NCBI GenBank assembly: GCA_023091735.1
Contig: JALKBU010001032.1
Span: forward strand, 1-18,089
DNA from: Trichomonas tenax
Taxonomy: Eukaryota > Parabasalia > Trichomonadida > Trichomonadidae
DNA length: 18,089 bases
Reading direction: 5' to 3'
Part shown: one piece after another, positions 8,179-16,090 of the stretch
Layout of the letters: each line of letters starts with the position of its first letter
Numbering within the stretch: position 1 is the stretch's first letter
Notes under the pieces: generated by a model
The model's input: the letters and a program-made list of their open reading frames with translations, nothing else
Databases searched by the model: none
What the model was told of the DNA's origin: nothing
Made by a program: the position numbers and the translations under genes

Positions 8179-8511
8179 ATGGAAGAAGTTGATTCTGAAT
8201 TTCTGAGTCAGGAAGGATTAGAGTGCATGGGCGTGATATCGCACGGCGCATGCGGGACAGTGTATAAAGTGTACTCATTCAAGAACAGAGGATACTTCGC
8301 GTTACATGGAACCAGAAATCTTCTACAGACGCGAATTTAACCCAATGCAGTCTGATATCTGGTCACTGGGTGTCACAATATACCACTTTGTGACTCGAAT
8401 ATTATGATGACATTCTTAGAGTTAATTAATATGACTTTTGATCTTGAAAAATTATGTGAATGCAGTTCTTTGATGCAAAAACGCTGGGATGTCAATGAAC
8501 TTGATTTATAA
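8179..8511 (+). pseudogene. Serine/threonine kinase pseudogene with internal deletions
   Basis: From ATG 8179 the first 43 or so codons read as a kinase N-lobe with a glycine-loop-like SHGACGTVYKV and a strand ending in FAL, where the ATP-binding Lys should follow. At about 8301-8306 the sequence jumps, in another frame, to MEPEIF and the F-lobe block SDIWSLGVTIY. Those blocks lie about 130 residues further on in the two intact kinases nearby. After TGA near 8407 a third frame ends with a piece (QKRWDVNEL) matching the kinase C-terminal RA..NELL block. So the catalytic loop, DFG and most of the C-lobe are missing, and at least two deletions with frame changes are needed. It is related to the kinases at 13301 and 16091. 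The last stop is at 8509-8511. Confidence 0.75.
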
Positions 8512-8569
8512 GATACGATATTTTCTTTTTATACCTCTTGATTGCATAAACAAGCTGCACATTAGTAAT

Positions 8570-9082
8570 TTAATTTAACAAACATTTGATGTCTTTGATA
8601 TCAATATATTGAACGAAATTCATTGATGAATAGATAACATTTCCATAACTATGATCAACTATATGTGAGTGTTCTGTATTTCCACACATCGAAATACATC
8701 CTTCAATTGCATAATTAACAAAATCAGTTGAAGAAAGAAATGTTGATGAGAAATGAGAAGTAGATCTTGTCACAAAACAATAAATTGCACAAAATCGATG
8801 TTGGACAATAGAACTTTCGCCTTCATAATAAATGCAACCACCTATACCATGCTGGCTGCAGTTCTCAAAAAAACACTCAGAATGAAGAAGTTTATAGCCG
8901 TTTATTTTATGAACATTAACAACGCCTGAACTCAGAAATGAGAAAATACAGAGATGCAAAAAGCATTCGTCATTCAAAAATCCAACGCTTGCGTTGTTTT
9001 TGCATGAAAAGTCGTTTCCGGAGTAAGAAGGGGGATAGAAACGGATCCAAACGTCAGAAGGAGGACAGTCACTGCGAATCAA
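8570..9082 (-). pseudogene. Truncated copy of Cys-rich beta-helix-like protein
   Basis: The frame on the minus strand matches residues 1 to about 157 of the longer protein at 10879-11874, then runs out of the repeat into unrelated codons and stops at 8570-8572. There is no ATG near the start; the open frame begins after a TGA, at a TTG. The shared part contains many Cys residues and a Gly-Gly-Cys-Ile-Tyr-Tyr stretch, like the GGAIY pattern of right-handed beta-helix (Pmp-type) surface proteins of trichomonads. As the second half is missing, this is a duplicated 5' fragment and probably not functional. Confidence 0.6.
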
Positions 9083-9167
9083 TGGAGATCAGACAAAACT
9101 GAACAAAAAGAAACAAACTTTATTGAGATTTTTTGTTTTAATAAATATGACAAATAAAGTGTCAAAT
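8615..9167 (+). repeat. 553-bp direct repeat, copy 1
   Basis: By line-by-line reading this is identical to 11407-11959, offset 2792 bp, same orientation, with no indel or mismatch that I could find. It covers the 5' part of the beta-helix-like gene plus about 85 bp upstream. Edges are sharp: bases differ at 8614/11406 and 9168/11960. Confidence 0.9.
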
Positions 9168-10878
9168 GTCAAAGTTATTTTTGAGCAAATTAATGATATT
9201 TGATCAAAAGGGTATGCATTTAATGCTTGTTAGCTCACAAGAAAATATAAAACAAACCACAACACTCAAAGAACATCATTTATGCGAACTTCTATTGATC
9301 AACTAGATAAAGAATGTGTCAAAACAAATCAGTATCGCAATGAGAAATTTTGTGTTTGGTGTTTCGATTATATGAATTTACAATACAAAATGACATCGCG
9401 TTTTATTTTGATTAATTTTGGATCAACAATAATAAACATGAAAAAAGAAAATGATAATGTTGAATTATCTGACGATTTTAAGAATATATCTATATACAAC
9501 ATGAAATGAGATGTAATAATATTAAAAAATAGTAATATATTATAGAATTCAAACAAATCGAGAAAAATCCAACTTCACATTTCAATAAAAGAAAATAAAC
9601 AAAATGAAAGATATACTTATCAATTTCGTGACTAAAGAATCAATCATAAAAACATATTCACATTTTCAAGGGAAAGTTTTATTAAAAATAAAACCATAAA
9701 TGAAACAAAAGTTCGATAAGAAAACGAAAGATTGTTTCAAAATTTGAAATTATATAATGATTAAAAGAATTTACAAAAAGAATCAGAAGAAGTGAAAAAT
9801 ATAAATTGATAGTCTCATTTGTTTGTTATAAACAACATCAGATATAATACACTTAATGTGAATGAAAGGACAAACTGTGTAGTTTATCATGTGAACATCC
9901 ATCATTTAGAATTCAAAATGATGTTCAAAATGATTTGGATAATGCACATGAATCAGATGGATTAGTATTGGAATGGATTTAAGAAAGAATTTTATTATGA
10001 TCAAAACGAAATATTTTCTTTGTTGTTGATAGAGTTATCAATTACAAAAAGAAAAGTTCTTTAATCCATTGTTGTTCAACTTCGTTTTCATTTGGTGTGA
10101 TATAGATTATCAGATATAGATTTCAATTTGCTTATTGATATGATTATTGTGTTCATAGCAAAATTGCTTTTAAAATAAAGCGATTGTTGAAATGCATTGA
10201 TAAAATGAATTGCCAATCAGCTAAAATACGATTTCGTTCTCTTCTCTGAGAACATTTCAGCTTCATTAAAGAAATTGGATATGTTGTCTTTGAATTTCTT
10301 AAACAATAAAGACTGATGAAGTTTTTGTTATCAAATTTGTTCGTATTTGAATATGAATAATATGAAATCCTTCAAACAATTGAAACACTCAAAAAATGGA
10401 TCAAATCCAATGAAGTCGATTTGATGATGGAGTTTGATACCTAATGAATTGTGATTCATTAATTCCCTTCGATTTAGATTGAAAGATTGAAGATAAATCG
10501 AAAATGAATAATAATAAACCAATAAAAATCATTTTTAATAAATTCAAACGCAAAAAGCGATGCTTTGACATTTTGATAAATTATGAATCGACTTTGTGTC
10601 TAATGCATATTTTCTTCAGGAAAATATAGGACAATTGTACTGCTTTTTGCTTTTTTGTTTATATTCTTCATAATGTGTTTCAAGTAAATATTCAAGAAAT
10701 AAAACGATTTCTAAAAAAAATCATAAGAAGCAAAACTTCGATTGAGCATTATATGTGAAATTGTGTTATGTTTCGTTGATTGAAATTGATGTTGCATATT
10801 CATTTACAGCTATAATAAGAATGAGAATTACGTTAATAATTGTATTTTGGATGATTAAGAAATGATAATTTAAAAGTT
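9168..10878. other. Long AT-rich spacer, possibly with coding remnants
   Basis: No convincing intact gene is seen in 1.7 kb. A 75-codon frame (9282-9509, +) starts right after a TCATTT initiator-like motif at 9276-9281 but has no recognisable domain. Around 9900-10445 several short plus-strand stretches look protein-like (for example TLKKWIKSNEVDL at about 10380-10420 and SLIHCC at about 10056-10073), separated by stops. They are faintly reminiscent of trichomonad ankyrin/DUF3447 proteins. This could be a strongly decayed gene; I am not confident. Confidence 0.4.
9282..9509 (+). CDS. Small hypothetical ORF, 75 codons
   Basis: An ATG sits directly behind TCATTT (9276-9281), which fits the trichomonad initiator and would give an almost leaderless mRNA. 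The predicted peptide is Asn/Lys-rich with three Cys, has no signal peptide or known motif, and shows no coding bias clearly different from its surroundings. It may be chance or the start of a decayed gene. Confidence 0.2.
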   Translation: MRTSIDQLDKECVKTNQYRNEKFCVWCFDYMNLQYKMTSRFILINFGSTIINMKKENDNVELSDDFKNISIYNMK

Positions 10879-11874
10879 TTAAAAGAGACTGAATGAGTTC
10901 ATTAATGATAAAGGTGCAATGCTTTTAGTGCGTTGAACGTTTTTGCAGATTGGGGTGCGAATTCGATTATTTTGATTCAAGAGAGTTTGAATGTTACATA
11001 TAATTGTTTCATTGAGTTTGATTTGGAGAATAAGATCAGTTTTAAAATTGTTTGATGTCGAAATAGGAGTGTTAGATGTAAATTTGTCGTAGAAACTGTT
11101 ATCTATTGTGATGGAATTTGAAGAAACATAAAACATTTTCCCGTTCCCTTTGTCATCGAAGAAGAAACAACGATCAATTGTTAACTTTACAGAACTATAA
11201 ACTAATCCATAATCAGATCTTTTCTGCCAATTTCCAATAACATTACAATATTTCATAGATACGAAATAATTATTTCCTGCACTGAAGCAAATACAAGCAT
11301 AGTATTTATGTGCTTTGTTGCCTTCAATTGTTGTGAAATTGATGATCGATTCATCTTTTGCATAACCTATATAAGGTCCAGACACACATGAGACATCATT
11401 TCGACTGAAATTCATTGATGAATAGATAACATTTCCATAACTATGATCAACTATATGTGAGTGTTCTGTATTTCCACACATCGAAATACATCCTTCAATT
11501 GCATAATTAACAAAATCAGTTGAAGAAAGAAATGTTGATGAGAAATGAGAAGTAGATCTTGTCACAAAACAATAAATTGCACAAAATCGATGTTGGACAA
11601 TAGAACTTTCGCCTTCATAATAAATGCAACCACCTATACCATGCTGGCTGCAGTTCTCAAAAAAACACTCAGAATGAAGAAGTTTATAGCCGTTTATTTT
11701 ATGAACATTAACAACGCCTGAACTCAGAAATGAGAAAATACAGAGATGCAAAAAGCATTCGTCATTCAAAAATCCAACGCTTGCGTTGTTTTTGCATGAA
11801 AAGTCGTTTCCGGAGTAAGAAGGGGGATAGAAACGGATCCAAACGTCAGAAGGAGGACAGTCACTGCGAATCAA
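10879..11874 (-). CDS. Cys-rich, probably right-handed beta-helix surface-type protein (5' end unclear)
   Basis: The 331-codon open frame has no ATG at its beginning. It opens after a TGA just upstream, and the nominal start at 11874 is TTG. The sequence is Cys- and Ser-rich with repeated short strands, many ending in Asn/Gly turns, and a GGCIYY motif near residue 82. This resembles the Pmp/beta-helix proteins common on trichomonad surfaces. In another frame just upstream a very hydrophobic stretch (SLFLFVQFCLISID, about 11877-11918) looks like a signal peptide, suggesting one frameshift separates it from the body. No C-terminal membrane helix is obvious, so the 3' end may also be lost. Only the first half is duplicated at 8615-9167. 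It could be an expressed gene with a start missed here, or a young pseudogene. Confidence 0.55.
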   Translation of the reverse strand: MIRSDCPPSDVWIRFYPPSYSGNDFSCKNNASVGFLNDECFLHLCIFSFLSSGVVNVHKINGYKLLHSECFFENCSQHGIGGCIYYEGESSIVQHRFCAIYCFVTRSTSHFSSTFLSSTDFVNYAIEGCISMCGNTEHSHIVDHSYGNVIYSSMNFSRNDVSCVSGPYIGYAKDESIINFTTIEGNKAHKYYACICFSAGNNYFVSMKYCNVIGNWQKRSDYGLVYSSVKLTIDRCFFFDDKGNGKMFYVSSNSITIDNSFYDKFTSNTPISTSNNFKTDLILQIKLNETIICNIQTLLNQNNRIRTPICKNVQRTKSIAPLSLMNSFSLF

Positions 11875-11959
11875 TGGAGATCAGACAAAACTGAACAAAA
11901 AGAAACAAACTTTATTGAGATTTTTTGTTTTAATAAATATGACAAATAAAGTGTCAAAT
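11407..11959 (+). repeat. 553-bp direct repeat, copy 2
   Basis: This is the partner of 8615-9167. Here the repeat lies inside the longer gene, so this is probably the source and 8615-9167 the derived copy. The lack of visible mismatches argues for a very recent duplication or gene conversion, or an assembly artefact. Confidence 0.9.
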
Positions 11960-12234
11960 ATCGAATATCTTCTAAGAAAAGATTGTTTTTCAATCTCATC
12001 ATAACATCAAAAAGAGTGTTATTTTTGAATACCAATGTCTCTGCTTATCCTGAAGAATGGTTTAAACATTCTTTCTGCATATAAAATTTATCGAACTCAT
12101 AACGTATTTTTTGTTTTGTTTCGAAAAAATAACTCTTTTGGTTATAGTTTATGGTAAAAACAAGAGATGCCAGAAAAGTTAACTGAACTAAATATCAGGG
12201 TCTGCCGATTTATAATGGGAATAAAGGGCTCCAC
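11960..12234. other. Intergenic region
   Basis: AT-rich DNA between the beta-helix-like gene and the inverted-repeat element. I see no gene, RNA or notable repeat. Confidence 0.5.
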
Positions 12235-12906
12235 TTTTTTTGTCTCGTTGACCTTTTTGAGTTTTGCGATTTTTACGAGTAAACCCCCTTTCTGGACGAA
12301 TCTGATGAAGCATTTACGTGCTTTTTGGAGTGCTGATTCTAGTGGTGCAATCTGTTTCTTGATCTTAGCAAGGTATTACTTAATCATGATATCATATGAT
12401 TACAAACAAAAACCCATTACAAATCATTAATGGGCTTCTGTTATGAATCTCTTTGATGATTATAACAAATGCATCTCACTATTATAGCGTTCGCTCGCTT
12501 ATTTTTGCGAGAGTTCCCCTAGAAAAATCAAAAAATAGAAAAGAAAAAATACGCTACGCGCGGGAATCAAACGGCATTCCTTTCCTCATGCATCGAGCAT
12601 ACATAACGTTATGCTACATCAAGTTCACACAAAATTTGCTCATTGGTAACATTACATATCAAATTTTCGACTTTACATGACAAATATCAGATAATATGTG
12701 TTAAAAATGGTGACTTTCTTTATTTTACATGTCAAAATTTTCTGAAATCTCATTGAGGCATTGAGATCCTCAAGTTAAATAGACAAGCAAATGCTATAAA
12801 CATACTCAGAACCCCTGAAAAGCACGTAAATGTTTTCTCAGTTTGGCTTGATAGGGGGTTTACTCGTTAAAAATCGCAAAACTCAAAAAAGTCAACGGGA
12901 AAAAAA
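12235..12906. mobile_element. Inverted-repeat (MITE-like) element, about 670 bp
   Basis: The left arm 12235-12328 and right arm 12815-12906 are imperfect inverted copies. Shared blocks include GAGTTTTGCGATTTTTA, CGAGTAAACCCCCT and CATTTACGTGCTTTT. The middle holds a hairpin system (TAGCGT at 12485-12490 with ACGCTA at 12550-12555; CTCGC at 12494-12498 with GCGAG at 12507-12511) and, on the minus strand, tRNA-like A and B boxes. No transposase frame is present; the open frames across it follow the repeat arms and look like chance. It is best read as a non-autonomous element. Outer borders and any target duplication are not clear. Confidence 0.6.
12555..12614 (-). ncRNA. tRNA-like (SINE-like) remnant with A and B boxes
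   Basis: On the minus strand TAGCATAACGTT resembles the A box TRGCNNARYNGG (all but the last two bases). CGTTTGATTCC, 43 bases further on, resembles the B box GGTTCGANNCC (two mismatches). That is the spacing of a tRNA. A D-stem GCAT/ATGT and most of an anticodon stem can pair, but the T stem and acceptor do not, and the base before the anticodon is not T. It is not a working tRNA; at best it is a degraded tRNA or a Pol III promoter of a SINE-like repeat. Confidence 0.3.
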
Positions 12907-13300
12907 TTCAACCATTGAAGGTGTCTAATGAAGGTTTAAGGGATAAAGACTCGTTTTCAGAGATCTGGTTAAATATTCCAAAAAATAGTTAAATATTTAA
13001 CTACTTTATCTAAAAATAATCCCAAAAATGTAAAAATTAGAAAAACAAAGACAATTGAAGAAACAATTATCGGCGTGACGATTAAATAAGGTTTTGAAAA
13101 TTTTAATCGCTAAACGATTATTTCGCATTGAAAATTCGTTTTGAATAATGTCAGAATACTTTAATCCTTTAATAATAATAATTTTACAACAAAAATCTTT
13201 TAAGAACTTATTCAAAAAATTCTGAAATTGTAATTTTTTTGGACAATAGCATTTATATATACAGCATATTATGAAAATTTAAAAATTTTCAAAAAATAAA
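12907..13300. other. Intergenic region and leader of kinase 1
   Basis: No gene is seen; a 69-codon minus-strand frame (13006-13215) looks like chance. Just before the kinase start there is an AT palindrome, GAAAATT/AATTTTC (13273-13290). AATTTTC followed by A-rich sequence up to the ATG also precedes the second kinase at 16091, so a shared promoter or leader element is possible. Confidence 0.45.
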
Positions 13301-14254
13301 ATGGATCGAAAAGACATTGAATTCTTCGCTTCTCAGGGCCTTAAGTTTAAATCTGTTATTGCCAATGGCGGCTACGGAGTGATTTACTTGATGTTCTCCC
13401 ACAAATACAATGTTAACTTCGCAATCAAAACAATTCCGAAAGAAATGTTTAAGGAATCGGAACTGGAGTGTCTTAAGACTATAGATGATCCACACATTGT
13501 CAGCTTATATCAGTTCTTTGATTTCGACTCTTTCGTTTACATGCTGATGGAATATTGCCCAAATGATTTAGAAAAACTGTTACATACGAAGAAATCATTC
13601 ACGAATGAGGAACTGTCTAAGTACATAAGAGACTGTTTGTTGGGAGTTAAAGCATGTCATGATCGCAAGATTGCGCATTGTGATATTAAACCTTCTAACT
13701 TTTTAATCGATAAATATGACAGAGTTAAGATCAGTGACTTCGGGATGTCAACAATTTGCACAGATCAGCCTAAATCAAACATTTTTAAGGGTACATCAAT
13801 ATTTATGTCACCAGAAATCCTCAAACGGAAAGAGTACAACCCTCTAAAAGCTGATATTTGGGCATTGGGTGTCTCAATATACTACTTAGCAACGAAACAC
13901 CTCCCATTTTTCTCACAAGATAATGAAAAACTCAAAGAAATGATCAACAATCTGAAATACAACGAAAGCCTTATAGAAGATCCAGAATTACTTAGATTAA
14001 TCAAACGATGTCTAGTGATTGACCCTAACGAAAGAGCAGATATTAACGAATTATTATCTATGCCCTTTGTTAACCAGCATAAAGATGAAAATCCGGATGC
14101 TCCAAAGGCCAGATCACTACAGCAGCGTGCTTCGCTTATGAAACGAAGATCAATGGTAAATATTCATCCAATGGGTGAAAAACACAGAACTCGGTCTTCA
14201 TCTATTCAAATCATTAATTCCTTGACCAAAAAGTTCGAGCTGAGCAACAATTAG
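13301..14254 (+). CDS. Serine/threonine protein kinase (non-RD), kinase 1
   Basis: A complete 317-residue protein with a single kinase domain (about residues 16-255) and a short basic, Ser/Arg-rich tail. Visible landmarks: glycine loop ANGGYGVIY (21-29, first Gly replaced by Ala), ATP Lys K43 in FAIK, helix-C Glu E54, catalytic loop HCDIKPSN (126-133) with D128, K130 and N133, DFG at 146-148, and SPE at 170-172 in place of APE. Then come the F-helix block ADIWALGVSIY and a conserved Arg in NERADINELL. Cys replaces the usual Arg before the catalytic Asp, so it is a non-RD kinase and may not need activation-loop phosphorylation. All catalytic residues are present, so activity is expected. The single domain and lack of transmembrane segment suggest a cytosolic enzyme of a lineage-expanded CAMK-like family. 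ATG 13301 is chosen because the leader ends there and the paralogue begins with the same MD spacing. Confidence 0.92.
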   Translation: MDRKDIEFFASQGLKFKSVIANGGYGVIYLMFSHKYNVNFAIKTIPKEMFKESELECLKTIDDPHIVSLYQFFDFDSFVYMLMEYCPNDLEKLLHTKKSFTNEELSKYIRDCLLGVKACHDRKIAHCDIKPSNFLIDKYDRVKISDFGMSTICTDQPKSNIFKGTSIFMSPEILKRKEYNPLKADIWALGVSIYYLATKHLPFFSQDNEKLKEMINNLKYNESLIEDPELLRLIKRCLVIDPNERADINELLSMPFVNQHKDENPDAPKARSLQQRASLMKRRSMVNIHPMGEKHRTRSSSIQIINSLTKKFELSNN

Positions 14255-14330
14255 CTTTATAATTTGATATTTCAATAATTATACTGTATTTTAGCTATTA
14301 AATGTTATATTCAATGCATAACTTTTTGTA
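14255..14330. other. Downstream region of kinase 1
   Basis: A short AT-rich stretch after TAG 14252-14254. It contains TAATTTG and ATTAAATG sequence but no exact UAAA signal overlapping the stop, as is common in trichomonads. It ends with the 15-bp direct repeat that flanks the foldback element. Confidence 0.35.
14314..14328 (+). repeat. 15-bp direct repeat, left flank of foldback element
   Basis: ATGCATAACTTTTTG occurs here and, in the same orientation, at 15184-15198, just outside the inverted-repeat element. This is the arrangement expected of a target-site duplication, though it is unusually long for known trichomonad transposon families. Confidence 0.7.
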
Positions 14331-15176
14331 GGGTATGGTAATGTGTCATGAAAAGTGGTGTATTTACATGTCAGATTTGACATTATTTTGACACGTAAAT
14401 TATGCTATTATTAATTAGGGGTGAGAATTGAATTTTAATATGAATGAAAACATTTACTATGATTGACTCTGGAGTGGCTTGGGCCTTATCATAGTGCTTC
14501 ATTGGATTAGCAAGCCAGTCCATGATTTTGCCTTTCAGAGTTGAAATTCGAAAATCGTCGAAATATTCCGACTAAAAGGCTATGAAAAGCAAAAAATATA
14601 GAGAGCTGACGCTATATGACACAGTTTGTATTCATTATATCTATAATTAACTTTTTAATTAAATCACATAATTCTCTTCTAAACTTCAATATTAAACAAA
14701 AATGATTTTTGTATTGTAATGGAAAATAGACATAAGAGCTTCTCAAACTAATCCTGAGGCATAAACGCGAATTTGAATGAAATCTGCCAAATTCAATTTT
14801 GATCAAAAATTTATGATCAACATCTGATAATCATGCAGTAGATAATACTCATTGTGTACTTTCTGCTGTATGATTATCAGATGTTGATCATAAATTTTTG
14901 ATCAATTTTAACAAAAAAATTGAATGAAATGAGATTTCGACGTTTGACTATGGAAGACTCAATTATGGACTGGCTTGCTAATCCACTATGATAAGGCCCA
15001 AGCCAATCCATAGTCCAGCCTTCCAGAGTCAATCATAGCAAATGTTTTCATTTATATTTTAAAAATGGCTGACGGTTTTAGATACCCCCTTTTATATTAT
15101 GTGATTTTACGTGTCAGAAAATGGTCGAATCTGACATGTAAAACTATCACTTTTTCATGACATATTATCATAACCC
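14331..15176. mobile_element. Foldback element (long imperfect inverted repeat)
   Basis: The 846-bp block is largely self-complementary. Outer arms pair GGGTATGGTAATGTGTCATG (14331-14350) with CATGACATATTATCATAACCC (15156-15176). Further in, ACATGTCAGATTTGAC pairs with GTCGAATCTGACATGT. Next, CTTGGGCCTTATCATAGTG (14479-14497) and TTAGCAAGCCAGTCCAT pair with their partners near 14960-15005. The centre is a perfect 36-bp palindrome arm pair (14799-14834 with 14870-14905; 35-bp spacer). The left half has about 200 extra bases (14580-14795) without a partner. There is no transposase. It lies between the two kinases and is flanked by a 15-bp direct repeat, so it is read as an inserted non-autonomous foldback/MITE element. 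Confidence 0.75.
14799..14905. repeat. Central 36-bp perfect palindrome arms
   Basis: The arms 14799-14834 and 14870-14905 are exact reverse complements, and pairing continues with few mismatches into the spacer (TGCAG with CTGCT-type). The better conservation of the centre than of the outer arms suggests a later event or selection on the middle. Confidence 0.85.
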
Positions 15177-15183
15177 ACATTCT

Positions 15184-15198
15184 ATGCATAACTTTTTG
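15184..15198 (+). repeat. 15-bp direct repeat, right flank of foldback element
   Basis: Second copy of ATGCATAACTTTTTG, 7 bp outside the right arm; the left copy is 2 bp outside the left arm. The offset of a few bases leaves the true end of the element uncertain. Confidence 0.7.
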
Positions 15199-16090
15199 AA
15201 CTTTATTGGAATATAGAACGCAAATCGGAAATAATGAACTGTAGAAATAAAAAATTAATCAAATCAAAAGAATGAATGAATAAATTCGTCTGCGAAAAAC
15301 ACTTTTTCTAGTGTCCACGCGGCCCAGTTCCAAAAAAAATCGCAATTCAAAATCAAAATAGACGACGAAATACCAATCGAATTTATTCTGTTTTCAAAGT
15401 TATGTTTGATAAAATATGGGAAATTGTGTCAAAAAAAATTGCGGCAACGATTATTTTCAATTCAAAAGTCATCTTCTTCGAAGAAAAAAATAACTATATT
15501 ATTACATATTACCAATTTTTGAACATTTTGCTTGCGCTTGCACGCCCGTAAACTGACAATTTTCATGGATAATTTTTTATTGTTGGGTGATAAGAAAGAA
15601 TTGTGATTATACGTGAATATTTGTAATATACTGTCTATAAATATAATAGTTTTTGATAGCAATATTCAAAAATTTGCATCAAGAAATTCAATGTGATTGT
15701 TTATTTTTCTTTTTTATGATTATAAAACTTTTATATATATTGTTTAGCTTATTATTTTTCAATAAAATCGCTTTTTACAACATCAACGATTTTGGTTTTA
15801 AAAAAGTCCTTTGTGTGAATATTACAATAAATTAAAATTAGATGAGAACTAAGAAAATTTTAAAGCAAAAAAAAGTTTGTATAATGTTAATTATCTATCA
15901 GTAGATCGATGTACATAAAAATTCTCTTTTGTGAGAAAAATACCAAAAGTTGAAACTTTGATATAACATCAAAATTAATGCATGTTTGCGAAATGTTTCA
16001 ATTCAAATTTTGAGTACACTAAGAAAAAAATAAAATTCTATTATTTACATTTTGTATAGTTTACATAATTTTCGACAAGTAAAAAAATAA
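15199..16090. other. Intergenic region and leader of kinase 2
   Basis: About 890 bp of AT-rich DNA. Two short frames (15462-15662 minus, 15653-15835 plus) are Phe/Ile/Lys-rich and look like chance. The leader just before ATG 16091 (AATTTTCGACAAG and an A-run ending in AAATAA) resembles that of kinase 1. I see no RNA gene or array. Confidence 0.5.

Noticed and set aside
8301..8308. Intron joining the kinase N-lobe to the later block at 8179-8511
   Set aside because: There is no sequence between the two blocks to be an intron; the missing part is deleted, not interrupted.
12167..12430. 87-codon frame starting MPEKLTELN
   Set aside because: Its middle is the left arm of an inverted repeat, it has no family features, and it ends just inside the element. 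Treated as chance.
12555..12614. Functional tRNA gene on the minus strand
   Set aside because: A and B boxes and spacing fit, but the T stem and acceptor stem do not pair and position 33 is not T.
13289..13495. Minus-strand frame over the start of kinase 1
   Set aside because: Shadow of the kinase coding sequence; the same kind of shadow exists over kinase 2 (16061-16243).
14331..15176. CRISPR-like or tandem array
   Set aside because: Repeats are inverted, imperfect and present once per side; there are no regular spacers and the organism is a eukaryote.
15462..15835. Overlapping short frames on both strands
   Set aside because: Both are 60-66 codons, biased to Phe/Ile/Lys as expected from AT-rich DNA, with no motif or good leader.
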